DNA from: Luteolibacter ambystomatis
Lineage (GTDB): Bacteria; Verrucomicrobiota; Verrucomicrobiia; Verrucomicrobiales; Akkermansiaceae
Reading direction: 5' to 3'
Assembly: GCF_018137965.1 (NCBI RefSeq)
Contig: NZ_CP073100.1
Coordinates: 682,001-746,000, forward strand
Length of the DNA: 64,000 nucleotides
A program made the position numbers and the translations under genes. The notes beneath the pieces were generated by a model that made no database searches, was not told where the DNA came from, and saw only the letters and a program-made list of their open reading frames with translations. Of this stretch, positions 17,739-25,658 are shown one piece after another. Positions within the stretch are counted from its first letter, which is position 1. The number at the start of each line of letters is the position of its first letter.

Positions 17739-20102
17739 ATGACTCTCGATGCAGCGCGCCGCATTCTCGGACTGGAACCGAATGACGATCCGGCCACCCA
17801 TCTGAAGGATTTCAATGAGGCCCGTGACCGTATCGCGGAATTGGTCCGTACCGCCCCGAATCCGACCATCGCCGCTCGCTATCAGGCCGGGCTTTCGGAG
17901 TTCGATGCAGCGCTCAATGTGATCCGCCTGCACATGGCCGCTCCGGCGATAAATCCGGTGGTGCCCGCTGTGGAGGCGACCTCCACGCCTGTCGAGGGAC
18001 CGGGTGCCATCAGCAGCGAGCCTGCGGTCCATGCGGTGGAATCCGCTCCGGTAGAGCAGCCCGAAGTGCTGCCGGTGGCGTCTCCTGCGGCTCTGGTGCT
18101 GGAGCCCCCTGCCTTTTTGAGCCAGTCCTCACCCGTGGAAGCGGAACCTGTGCCGCCCCCTCCGGCTCCTATCGAAGCACCTGCGGAAATTCCGGTGGCT
18201 GCCGCCGTGCCTGAGCCGGAAATTCCCGAGGCCACATCGACCGCACCCACACAGAATCTGCCGATCGACCTGCCGACTCCCACATCGAAGTTGGTTCCCG
18301 CCTCGACCGAAGTTCCTGCTCCGGCGGCGGTCGTGCCCTCTGCGCCGCCTCGCAAGAAGAGCGGCAATGGGTTTCTGGTCACTCTGCTGATCCTGCTGCT
18401 GCTGGCGGTTGCCGGTGGCTATGCATGGCTGCGTTTGGAGGAGGACAAGCGCTTCGCACGGAAGGGAGAGATTGTGGAGTTGGAGAAGAAGGGCGCAAAG
18501 TTCGTGGAGGACCGTCTGTGGGATGAGGCCCGCCACATTCACGATCAGATCGACTCCATCGACCCGGGTTCCGAAGTGGCCGCCACCTTGCAGCGCAGCA
18601 TCGAGGCGGGCATCAACGAGGAGAGCCAGCAGTTCATCCAGCATTGGAACGACCGCGCCCTCGCGGAGTTCGAGTCCGGCAACTACGATGCCGCCCTGGC
18701 CGCGATCAAGGAAGTGCTTTCCAAGGACCCGCGCAATGCGGAGGCACTGGAGCTCCAGAAGAAGATCGAGGAGGCACGCAAGACCGCCGCGTTTCAGAAA
18801 GCCAAGGAAGCCATCACCGCCAAGTTGACCGCGAAGGATTGGGAGGGAGCCATCGCCGCCGCCAAGGAAGCGCAGGCGAAAGGCGGCCTGGAACCGGCAG
18901 CGGCTGCGGAGGTGGCTTCGCTTCTTGCCAGTGCCGAAGCTGGCAAGAAGGAAGCGGAGGCGATGTATCTCAAGGCCCGCGATTTCTACGCGAAGGCCAA
19001 GGAGCGTGATGCCGGCAAGTATGACGCTCAGGGACTGGAACTGGCGCGCGAAGCGATGGTGCTGGCTCCGCAGGACCCGGAGATCAAGGCGCTCTTTGAA
19101 AAGCTCGCTTCCTACGTGCGGACATTGCATGTCCCGGGCGACTTCGCCACCCCGGCGGAGGCGCTGGCGGATGCGCATGACCGTGACCGCGTGGTCATCG
19201 CGGAGGGGGAGTGGCACGGACCGCTGGTGGTGAATGCAGCCGTGGAAATCCAAGGCGCGGGCAGCGACAAGACCTATGTGACCTGTCCCGCAGCGGATGG
19301 AGCCACACTCACGATCGGACCGGGTGGGAAGGGCGCGCGCGTCACCGGCATCACCTTCCGGCACACGTCTCTCGATCCATCGGCGGAGCGTTTCTCCGGC
19401 GTGTTGGTTCGTGGCGGCCAGGCCACCTTCGCCAATTGCCATTTCCTGGAAGCCGCAGGCCATGGCTTGGCGGTGATCGAGGGTGGGACCGCCTCCGCCA
19501 GCCATTGCCGTTTCTCCAGCAATGGCTGGGACGGTGCTTCCGCAAGCGGCGCGGGCAGTTCTCTGGAAGTCCGCGATTCCGATGTCACCAACAACATCGA
19601 GCACGGCTTGGACGTGTGGGATGGAGCCACAGGTACGCTCACCGGCAACCGCTGCGATGGCAACAGCCGCAATGGCATCCACATCGATGCCGGAGCCGCG
19701 CCCGTGACCGTCACCAACAATCAGTTCCGTAACAACCGCGAGTTCGGTCTGGTTCTGACCCGCGGTGAGGTCGGCAAGGTTTCCGCCAACACGGCAACTG
19801 GCAATCTGATGGGTGGCGTTGTCGTCCGTGCGGCCGCCACCCGCATCGCCGTCGCGGGCAACCGCATCCAGTCCGATACCTCGCCGGGACTTGCCCTTGA
19901 GAAGGGTGTGAATCGTGCGGCCTATGCGGGCAATGAAATCACCTCCGCGGTGCCTGCGAATCCGACCATCCTGGAGAACGTGGATTTCAATGCCCAGCCG
20001 CCTGCGGAACCCGCTCCCGTGCCGGAAGGCGCGGCTCCGGCTTCCGCCCCGACTCCGATGCCAGCACCCGTACCTGCGCCGAAGCATCCCAAGAAAAAGT
20101 AA
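17739..20102 (+). CDS. Membrane-anchored protein with J-like N-terminus and parallel beta-helix
   Basis: A 787-aa protein in four parts. Residues ~1-70 are helical (ARRILGLEPNDDPATHLKDF), resembling the short J-domain-like heads seen in planctomycete and verrucomicrobial proteins. Residues ~70-205 are a Pro/Ala/Glu-rich linker. A single membrane helix (GFLVTLLILLLLAVAGGYAW, ~208-228) follows. The exterior has Ala/Lys/Glu-rich helical repeats (TPR-like, ~235-455) and then a right-handed beta-helix (~465-755) with NosD-type Asn/Gly turns such as TNNQFRNNREFGLVL. A Pro-rich tail ends it. It probably links a cytoplasmic partner to a carbohydrate-binding exterior. Copy A of the G-rich element lies 25 bp downstream. 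Confidence 0.8.
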   Translation: MTLDAARRILGLEPNDDPATHLKDFNEARDRIAELVRTAPNPTIAARYQAGLSEFDAALNVIRLHMAAPAINPVVPAVEATSTPVEGPGAISSEPAVHAVESAPVEQPEVLPVASPAALVLEPPAFLSQSSPVEAEPVPPPPAPIEAPAEIPVAAAVPEPEIPEATSTAPTQNLPIDLPTPTSKLVPASTEVPAPAAVVPSAPPRKKSGNGFLVTLLILLLLAVAGGYAWLRLEEDKRFARKGEIVELEKKGAKFVEDRLWDEARHIHDQIDSIDPGSEVAATLQRSIEAGINEESQQFIQHWNDRALAEFESGNYDAALAAIKEVLSKDPRNAEALELQKKIEEARKTAAFQKAKEAITAKLTAKDWEGAIAAAKEAQAKGGLEPAAAAEVASLLASAEAGKKEAEAMYLKARDFYAKAKERDAGKYDAQGLELAREAMVLAPQDPEIKALFEKLASYVRTLHVPGDFATPAEALADAHDRDRVVIAEGEWHGPLVVNAAVEIQGAGSDKTYVTCPAADGATLTIGPGGKGARVTGITFRHTSLDPSAERFSGVLVRGGQATFANCHFLEAAGHGLAVIEGGTASASHCRFSSNGWDGASASGAGSSLEVRDSDVTNNIEHGLDVWDGATGTLTGNRCDGNSRNGIHIDAGAAPVTVTNNQFRNNREFGLVLTRGEVGKVSANTATGNLMGGVVVRAAATRIAVAGNRIQSDTSPGLALEKGVNRAAYAGNEITSAVPANPTILENVDFNAQPPAEPAPVPEGAAPASAPTPMPAPVPAPKHPKKK

Positions 20103-20127
20103 CGCGGAAGAGGAGAGTCCTGCCGTA

Positions 20128-20277
20128 CAATCGATCGGCGGAAACCGGAGTGCCGGTGTCCGCCGATGGCAGGGGGAGATGGTTGGGAGGAATGGTCAGG
20201 AAAGGGTTCCGGGGGGAGGTCTTGCTGACGGATTCGTTATGCCACAAAAGCGGACTCAGGCCCATTCCGTGATCACG
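20128..20277 (+). repeat. G-rich structured element, copy A (most diverged)
   Basis: This begins 25 bp after the stop of the beta-helix gene. A hairpin at 20134-20167 pairs ATCGGCGGA with TCCGCCGAT and has an upper ACCGG/CCGGT stem. A purine-rich stretch with several G-runs follows, including CGGGGGGA at 20210-20217. The tail has GCTGACG, then TGCCACAAAAGCGG, then the palindrome CCGTGATCACGG (20267-20278). Spacing within the tail is identical to copies B and C. No gene is visible here. Confidence 0.7.
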
Positions 20278-20654
20278 GAGACGCGATGGGTGGAAGTATA
20301 TCGAAGCCCGATATTGATGAGGCACATGAGGCTTCGGAAATATTCCTGATCCCAATCTGTTAGAGGAGATGCTTTTCCAACCGGCCTGCATTGGCTCCGG
20401 ATCCTTGTTAGGAGTGGTTCCTTTCGAGGAGCCATTTTGCGCACGATGGCCGTGGCAGATAGATCCGGTCGGCTCCTCACTCCCGATCATCGCGCGGAGA
20501 AAGGACCGTTCTCCCTCAACATGGCGGCTCGAAAGCCGCCACTTGTCTGTCGAGAGCGACTGTCGGCCGATCCGCTCCAGGGTGGTTGGGAGTTTTCCTC
20601 GGATTCCAGAGACGTGTCGTCCCAAGGTCTGAAGGAATTTCAGCCAACCCGGAA
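20278..20654. other. Non-coding interval between element copies A and B
   Basis: I find no convincing gene in these 377 bases. The only clear structure is a short perfect hairpin, GGCGGCT-CGAA-AGCCGCC, at 20523-20540. Short open frames exist on both strands but lack family features or starts with ribosome sites. The interval may be decayed sequence or part of a longer untranslated region. Confidence 0.5.
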
Positions 20655-20823
20655 AAGCAATCGGCGGAAGCCGGAACGGGGGGATTCCGGCTTCCGCCGA
20701 TTTGAAAGAGGGATGGGGGGATTTTCTTCCGGGGGGAGAAGATCGGCGTCCGGTCGGGGGGAACCTCGCGCTGACGAGAGAACCATGTCACAAAATCGGC
20801 CACATTGGAATTCCGTGATCGCG
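20655..20823 (+). repeat. G-rich structured element, copy B
   Basis: An 18-bp perfect hairpin (20659-20676 with 20685-20702) carries the octaloop CGGGGGGA. A second, short hairpin (TCTTC/GAAGA, 20725-20742) displays the same octaloop. Four runs of exactly six G occur at 20678-20683, 20715-20720, 20731-20736 and 20756-20761. The tail (CTCGCGCTGAC, TGTCACAAAATCGG, CCGTGATCGCG) is shared with copies A and C. It ends about 150 bp upstream of the gene at 20978. It is probably non-coding: insertions and deletions relative to copy C are not multiples of three. Confidence 0.8.
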
Positions 20824-20977
20824 TGGAGAGGAAATCCAAGGGGTGGGACGGGACAGGGTCGAGTTTTGGATAAAAACCTTATAGGTCTAGGAAGAGCGGC
20901 AATTTACTTCAGACATATTGAACATTGACAAGATTCGACAATTAACGCAGATAGTGGGCAAACGTAGCCAAAGAGCC

Positions 20978-21589
20978 ATGTTCCCCCTTGGACTGAACCC
21001 TCTCCCCATCAGCCGTCCGGAAGGTGAAATCCCGGAAAGTGCCGGCTGGGACGACTTCGTTTCCTCCGATGCGGTGCGCCAGGTGTTATCCGGAGCGTGT
21101 TCCGGGCGCCTTGCCGTGAGTTCGCTCGATTTCGGGCTTTCGTCCAATGACGATGATTTCGCTGCCGTGGCACTGATCGCCCCGCAGATGGAACCCGAGC
21201 CCCGGGTTTTTGTGCCGGTGGTTTGGCCGGAAGCGGTGGCCGCAGAGGCGGCATTCTCGCGCCGGATCTTCACGCCGGTCTTCGATCCCGTGGGCACCCG
21301 TGCCACCCCTCCTGCTGTGCCTTCCTGGGATGGCATCGAGGCCGGGTTGGCCGCCCGTGCCGGTTATCGCTGGTGGATCCCCGGCATCGTGGGGGTGGCG
21401 GCTACTTTCGTGTTGTCCGCCGTCTTGTTCCTTTTTTCCCAGCAGTCGGGATTGCCCCACGGAGCGATTGAAACACGCGCTCCCATTCCGGCGCTTCCTG
21501 CGGTGAAAGCCGCGGATGCCACGGCGGAAGCCCGTGGCGATCAGGGTAAGGAACCATCCGTGGCTGTGACCGACTGGACCAATCCGTAA
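20978..21589 (+). CDS. Hypothetical single-pass membrane protein
   Basis: A 203-aa protein from the ATG at 20978; an in-frame TTG at 20918 would add 20 residues. A long N-terminal cytoplasmic part (~1-130) contains scattered acidic and hydrophobic patches and no recognised domain. A single membrane helix (IPGIVGVAATFVLSAVLFLF, ~133-153) precedes an Ala/Pro/Glu tail of about 45 residues. The layout resembles an anti-sigma factor or an anchoring protein, but no motif supports either. A terminator follows at 21618-21656. Confidence 0.55.
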   Translation: MFPLGLNPLPISRPEGEIPESAGWDDFVSSDAVRQVLSGACSGRLAVSSLDFGLSSNDDDFAAVALIAPQMEPEPRVFVPVVWPEAVAAEAAFSRRIFTPVFDPVGTRATPPAVPSWDGIEAGLAARAGYRWWIPGIVGVAATFVLSAVLFLFSQQSGLPHGAIETRAPIPALPAVKAADATAEARGDQGKEPSVAVTDWTNP

Positions 21590-21617
21590 AACGAGAAGGC
21601 CAGGGATGATCTCCCAC

Positions 21618-21656
21618 GATCCAAGCGCTCCCAAGAGGTGCTTGGATCTTTTGTTT
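21618..21656 (+). terminator. Rho-independent terminator
   Basis: A perfect 9-bp stem (GATCCAAGC with GCTTGGATC), 13-nt loop and a T-rich tail (TTTTGTTT), 28 bp after the stop codon at 21589. Confidence 0.85.
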
Positions 21657-21684
21657 GAAGGGGACAACTTGTGAATAAGCTGGC

Positions 21685-21712
21685 AAGTAGCGCGAGGCTC
21701 CTGCCTTGCGTG
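21685..21712 (+). repeat. Third copy of the GTAGCGCGAGGCTCC repeat arm
   Basis: This 28-bp stretch matches the arm at 8666-8693 except for one base (CTCCTGCC instead of CTCCCGCC). No clear inverted partner is present nearby, so it is a solitary arm. Confidence 0.75.
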
Positions 21713-22227
21713 CTGCTCGTGGAGCTATTCGACAAGGGCTGTCGTAGATCCTATCCGGCTCCCTCCCCCGCACGCGAGGTAAAGCTTCGCCACCATTTCA
21801 AACGGTGATCGTGAGCTTCATCTATTCACATTCTATTTACAGTTTCTTCCCTTCAATCGATCGATGGGTTGGTATTTTTTACGACGTTCACCGTATTTCA
21901 CGAAACGATGGAGTTCCTTTCATATTTTCCATCGCCTCCATGGATCAAATGCCGGGAATTTGATCCTGATTCATTCATAAATCTCGTTTGGATACTTCCG
22001 GGTTCTTTTCCGGAGAGAATAATTCAAGCCGACAATCGGGATTCCATCTTAATCTTCAATCGAACGCTTGGCAGCTTGAATGCGGCAAAATGGCGCGGCT
22101 GAATTTGGATCAGAAAATACTTGGTTTTCCAGACCGCCCATGGATGGCTTTGCCGGATCTTCTGCCAATCATCTAGGCAATTTGGTCGATTGCGCTCGTT
22201 CTAACGGCCCGACATGCTCGGCGCACC
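21713..22227. other. Low-GC interval without a recognisable gene
   Basis: About 500 bp, markedly AT-rich from ~21790 to ~22190 compared with the GC-rich surroundings. Two short overlapping frames (21869-22102 and 21988-22176) give peptides with no family features and codon use unlike neighbouring genes. A small hairpin (CCGGGTTCTTTTCCGG) lies near 22000. The last ~30 bases (TTCTAAC near 22199) probably hold the purU promoter. It may be a decayed insertion. Confidence 0.5.
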
Positions 22228-23085
22228 ATGGCCCGTGCCGGATTGATCCTGAAATTGAGTTGCCCCGACCAACCGGGGATCGTTGCGAAAGTCGCCAGCT
22301 ATGTTGCCTCCCATCACGGCAATCTGGTGGAGTTCGCCCAGTTCTCCGACCAGCTTGGGAAAAAGTTCTTCGCCCGCCTGGAGATCCACACCGCGGATCT
22401 GGATGTGGATGTGGAGGATTTCATCGAGGGCTTCGGGACGCTCGGCCGCTCGCTCCGCGCCACCTGGCATTTCCGCCGCCTGCCCTTCAAGATGCGCACG
22501 GCGGTGCTGGTGACGAAAACCGACCACTGCCTGCAGGAGGTTCTGTGGCGCACCGAGCTGGGCGAGATGCCGGTGGAGATCACCTCGGTGATCGGCAACC
22601 GGGAAACCTGCCGCAGCGCCGCGGAACGGGCCGGGTTCGATTTCCGCTATGTGGAGATGGAAGGCCGCCGCGAGGAGGGCTTCCGCGAGATCCGGGAATT
22701 GCTGGTGGAGCAGAAGGTGGAACTGGTGGTGCTGGCGCGCTTCATGCAGATCCTGCCGGACTGGTTCTGCGAGGAATTCGCGGGTCGGGTGATCAATATC
22801 CACCACAGTTTCCTGCCGGCCTTCATCGGGGCGAATCCGTACAAGCAGGCTCATGAGCGCGGCGTGAAATTCATCGGTGCCACCTGTCACTACGTGACGG
22901 GAGAACTGGATGCAGGACCAATCATCGAGCAGGAGGTGGAGCGTGTGCAGCACTTCCACGGACCCGCGGACCTCGTCCGTCTCGGCCGGAGCTGCGAGCG
23001 CGCCGCGCTGGCGAAGGGCATCCGCTATCACGTCCACGACCGCACGATCCTCGATGGCCACCGTGCGATCGTGTTTCCGGATTGA
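22228..23085 (+). CDS. purU: Formyltetrahydrofolate deformylase
   Basis: A 285-aa protein with an N-terminal ACT domain (LSCPDQPGIVAKVASYVASH, ~8-75) and a C-terminal formyltransferase-fold catalytic domain (~90-285) carrying INIHHSFLPAFIGANPYKQA, the conserved His, and HYVTGELDAGPIIEQ with the catalytic Asp. It hydrolyses 10-formyl-THF to formate and THF, balancing the one-carbon pool and supplying formate for PurT. The ACT domain typically senses glycine or methionine. It is a single gene; the next gene starts 78 bp later. Confidence 0.96.
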   Translation: MARAGLILKLSCPDQPGIVAKVASYVASHHGNLVEFAQFSDQLGKKFFARLEIHTADLDVDVEDFIEGFGTLGRSLRATWHFRRLPFKMRTAVLVTKTDHCLQEVLWRTELGEMPVEITSVIGNRETCRSAAERAGFDFRYVEMEGRREEGFREIRELLVEQKVELVVLARFMQILPDWFCEEFAGRVINIHHSFLPAFIGANPYKQAHERGVKFIGATCHYVTGELDAGPIIEQEVERVQHFHGPADLVRLGRSCERAALAKGIRYHVHDRTILDGHRAIVFPD

Positions 23086-23163
23086 AGATCGTCCGGCGGA
23101 AGGAAGATTCGGCGCTCGTAATCGGGCGGGAGGCGGATATCCCTCCGCGCCTTCGATTGTTAG

Positions 23164-24009
23164 ATGAATCCACACCACCTGATTTCCGCCACGTGTGCCC
23201 TGGCCGCCGTTCTTCTTGCGTCCTGTGCGCCATCCACCCATCCCCGGCAACTCGACCGGTTGGAGCTCTTTAGAATCAACAAGAGTCTGGAGGCTGACTA
23301 TGCAGCCAAGGGCCGGGACATGGAACTGGCCAAGCCGCTTCATCTGGTATCCGCGAGCAAGCCTGTTTATCCGGAGGAACTGCAGGATCAGGGTGTGACC
23401 GGTGCGGTGACGGTTTCCATGACGATCAATGAAAAAGGTCGGGTGGAAGTGGCGAAGGTGCTCAAAACCACTGACAAGAGGTTCAACACCGAAGCACTGG
23501 CGGTGGTCTACAAGTGGAAATTCGATCCTCCGGTGGGCAAGGAGAGACCGCGCAAGGTGACGGCCGTGCAGCGAATCTTCTTTGCCGCCGGCCACGGTGA
23601 CGATGCCGCCACCGCGCTGGGTGAGAAATTCGGTGGAAACCTGCTCGTCTTCCACTATCCGAAGGACAAATACCGGTCCCTGTGGGCTGACAAGCCGGAG
23701 TATCTCTTCCTGCTGCAACCCAGGGCTCTCGTTCGCGGGCCACGGATTGTCAGCCAGCCGGATCCCGTGTTTCCCCCGACCCTGTGGTCCCAAGGGGGAC
23801 GAGCGGCATTGGATGTCTCCTATGTCATCGGCAAGGACGGAAGCGTGGAAGCGGCGAGAGTGATCGACTCCACGCATCCGGTGGTGAATGATGTGGTGCT
23901 CGGCGCCATGCGGAAATGGAAGTATCAACCGGCGGCGAGCAAAGAGGGCCCCGAGCGGGTGCTATGGGAGAAACGCTTCATTTTCAAAACAAAGAACGGC
24001 ACGATCTGA
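23164..24009 (+). CDS. Lipoprotein with two TonB C-terminal domains
   Basis: A 281-aa protein with a lipoprotein signal (LAAVLLASC, Cys at residue ~20). It has two TonB_C-like domains: residues ~57-125 (GVTGAVTVSMTINEKGRV through YKWKFDPP) and ~190-265 (GRAALDVSYVIGKDGSV through AMRKWKYQPA). A classical TonB has an inner-membrane helix, a Pro-rich spacer and one such domain. Here the anchor is a lipid and the domain is duplicated with no Pro spacer, so it probably does not transduce ExbBD energy in the usual way. The start codon overlaps a TTAGATG sequence, suggesting a very short leader. Confidence 0.85.
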   Translation: MNPHHLISATCALAAVLLASCAPSTHPRQLDRLELFRINKSLEADYAAKGRDMELAKPLHLVSASKPVYPEELQDQGVTGAVTVSMTINEKGRVEVAKVLKTTDKRFNTEALAVVYKWKFDPPVGKERPRKVTAVQRIFFAAGHGDDAATALGEKFGGNLLVFHYPKDKYRSLWADKPEYLFLLQPRALVRGPRIVSQPDPVFPPTLWSQGGRAALDVSYVIGKDGSVEAARVIDSTHPVVNDVVLGAMRKWKYQPAASKEGPERVLWEKRFIFKTKNGTI

Positions 24010-24105
24010 ATGCCGCACCCCCTGGGGCGTGGACGGGAGCGCGGGATTTGCCGAATTGAGCGCTTTACAAGCCGGGGCCGGTTGCTAATTTGCCGCCCCA
24101 TCAAC

Positions 24106-24196
24106 GGACAGGTGGCTGAGTGGTTGAAGGCACTCGACTCGAAATCGAACGTAGGCTAATACCCTACCGTGGGTTCAAATCCCACCCTGTCCGCCA
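24106..24196 (+). tRNA. tRNA-Ser (anticodon CGA)
   Basis: The 7-bp acceptor stem GGACAGG/CCTGTCC, D-arm GGCTGAGTGGTTGAAGGC, anticodon loop CTCGAAA with anticodon CGA at 24140-24142 (reads UCG), a long variable arm (GTAGGC..GCCTAC type) and the T-loop GGTTCAAAT are all present. The encoded CCA occupies 24194-24196. The long variable arm is diagnostic of tRNA-Ser. A possible promoter lies upstream (TTTACA at 24064, GCTAAT at 24084). Confidence 0.97.
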
Positions 24197-24209
24197 TCCC
24201 TTTCCAATC

Positions 24210-24242
24210 AACCGGTTCTGAAGTTTCAGAGCCGGTTTTTTA
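24210..24242 (+). terminator. Terminator of tRNA-Ser
   Basis: Hairpin AACCGG-TTCTGA with TTCAGA-GCCGGTT and a T6 run, 14 bp after the tRNA 3' end. Confidence 0.85.
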
Positions 24243-24282
24243 TGGCCCGGATCTGTTCCGATATGGGATGCGGAAGGCAGGG

Positions 24283-24765
24283 TCATCCAACGGGCTCTGA
24301 AGCGATCCTATGTATGAGCCACACGGCCGCGATCACCAGACAGATCTCGCGCGTGCCATCGCCGCAGCGCCCGATCACTTTGGTCCTTACCGGACTTTCG
24401 AAAGAGCCGATGCCTTCGATGTGGAGTCGATCGGAAATCCAAGGGAATTTCCATTTCACCACGCTGGCCGTTGTGCGGTTCTCCACATGGGCTTTGAGAC
24501 CGAAAAGTGTTTTTCGAATGGCGAGGATATGGCCGGGGAACTGGATCAGGCCATTCAGGTTTTCGATGTGGTCGGGCCAGGAGCGTTCGAGCGTGGCGAT
24601 TTCAACGAACTGATTTCCGGAGGCCTCGAGAATCCGCCGGTCCTGGAAATCGAAATGGAGCAAACGGCCGTCGATCTCGACGATGTCCGGATGATCTGTT
24701 GAGCAGGGGATGAGTCCGAAGAGCTTGTGGTGGCGCTTGTGTGGTTGACACATGAACTCCGTCAT
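24283..24765 (-). CDS. Hypothetical protein with C-terminal hydrophobic segment
   Basis: A 160-aa protein. The first ~120 residues are soluble and mixed alpha/beta (EIDGRLLHFDFQDRRILEA), and a hydrophobic stretch (EICLVIAAVWLIH) near residues 140-153 could be a membrane helix or a buried core strand. Codon use on this strand, with many C or G third positions, looks genuinely coding, whereas the opposite frame does not. It lies between the tRNA terminator and the next minus-strand gene, whose terminator separates the two. Family not recognised. Confidence 0.55.
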   Translation of the reverse strand: MTEFMCQPHKRHHKLFGLIPCSTDHPDIVEIDGRLLHFDFQDRRILEASGNQFVEIATLERSWPDHIENLNGLIQFPGHILAIRKTLFGLKAHVENRTTASVVKWKFPWISDRLHIEGIGSFESPVRTKVIGRCGDGTREICLVIAAVWLIHRIASEPVG

Positions 24766-24846
24766 CTTGCCGTGGATCTATCGGATGGGATTGCCATGGC
24801 GGGAAAGAAAAATGGAGAAGCTGCGTCATGGGCCCAACTTCCGTAC

Positions 24847-24878
24847 GAAAAAACCCCGGAGCTTGAGGGCTCCGGAGT
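24847..24878 (-). terminator. Terminator after the 90-aa membrane protein gene
   Basis: Read on the minus strand: CTCCGGAGC, a 6-nt loop, GCTCCGGGG, then a T6 run. It lies 32 bp beyond the stop codon at 24910. Confidence 0.85.
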
Positions 24879-24909
24879 ATAAGGACGAGGTGATGGAATG
24901 AATGACTGC

Positions 24910-25182
24910 TCAGGGAGAGGTTCCGATGTGGGCGCTTGCCGAGAAATTGCCCGACATGATCGCGCCGATGATGTAGAGGATGATGCAGCCGGTCCAGATC
25001 AGCATGATTTTCTGCAGGCCGTGCTTGCCGGAATTCATCCAGCCCCAGATGTAGGCCCATATTCCGCAGAAGATGCCGATGATGCCAAGCAGTGGCTTTT
25101 CGGTCTTGAACATTTTGATCAACACGATGATCCAACAAATCAACCATCCGAGACCGCCCAGAGATAAGAGTAGAATGCCCAT
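24910..25182 (-). CDS. Small membrane protein with three helices
   Basis: A 90-aa protein with three hydrophobic segments (~2-23, LLGIIGIFCGIWAYIWGW ~31-48 and ~58-78) and a short hydrophilic end. I do not recognise a family; many bacteria carry similar short inner-membrane proteins next to DUF2752 genes. It has its own upstream region with a GTTAGA motif and a clear terminator, so it is monocistronic. Confidence 0.75.
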   Translation of the reverse strand: MGILLLSLGGLGWLICWIIVLIKMFKTEKPLLGIIGIFCGIWAYIWGWMNSGKHGLQKIMLIWTGCIILYIIGAIMSGNFSASAHIGTSP

Positions 25183-25223
25183 GGTGTGTTTCTATTGAGG
25201 GTTAAATCACGGCTTTCACCGAT

Positions 25224-25658
25224 CTAACACTCATAGCAGAAACCAAGCCAACGGGTCAAGCTATAGCCCAACAGGGCGAGGCCGATCCACAGCGGCCAGC
25301 GGGTCAGGTGTTCGAATTTCTCCAGCCGCCGGATATAGGCCGTTCGCCAAGGTGGGGGACAGGCGAGGCCGATTCCCACGGCGATCCAGAACAGGGTGAA
25401 CACGGGAGCCAGCGGGTGGAATTTCACCATCGCCGCCCAATCCCCGCGCAGCATGGCGAGAGTGGCGCGGGTCAGGCCGCAACCGGGGCAGGCGTGGCCG
25501 GTCACGGACTTGAATGGGCAGCGGAACCAGTGCCAGCCAAGCAAAGCGGTGAGGCCGTAAGCCGCCCCCCCCAAAGTCATGGCAAGGCCCAGTTTCCGCT
25601 CGCGGATGAGGTAGCTGGCCACCGCCCAGCGGGATTCCGGGGCGGGGGAGGTGTTCAT
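25224..25658 (-). CDS. DUF2752 family membrane protein
   Basis: A 144-aa protein with three membrane segments and the DUF2752 signature CPGCGLTRA followed by FHPLAP, which identifies the family clearly. Its function is unknown; the Cys-Pro-x-Cys pair suggests a redox or metal site at the membrane face. It overlaps the ribF stop by 4 bp (ATGA), so it is translated from the nrnA-truB-ribF transcript. Confidence 0.9.
   Translation of the reverse strand: MNTSPAPESRWAVASYLIRERKLGLAMTLGGAAYGLTALLGWHWFRCPFKSVTGHACPGCGLTRATLAMLRGDWAAMVKFHPLAPVFTLFWIAVGIGLACPPPWRTAYIRRLEKFEHLTRWPLWIGLALLGYSLTRWLGFCYEC

Noticed and set aside
18129..20087. Long minus-strand open frame opposite the beta-helix gene
   Set aside because: The plus strand has clear domain structure and codon bias; the antisense frame is a by-product of GC-rich coding.
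20516..20839. Minus-strand frames through G-rich copies B (and 40125-40475 for copy C) that share VADFVT and QREVP
   Set aside because: The shared residues come from the conserved DNA tail. Indels between copies (4 nt in the GGGG region) break the frame, so coding is unlikely.
21869..22102. 77-codon frame in the low-GC interval
   Set aside because: Composition and codon use are unlike local genes, and there is no family feature or ribosome site.
22201..23928. 575-codon minus-strand frame over purU and the TonB-like gene
   Set aside because: Both genes on the plus strand are well supported by family motifs.
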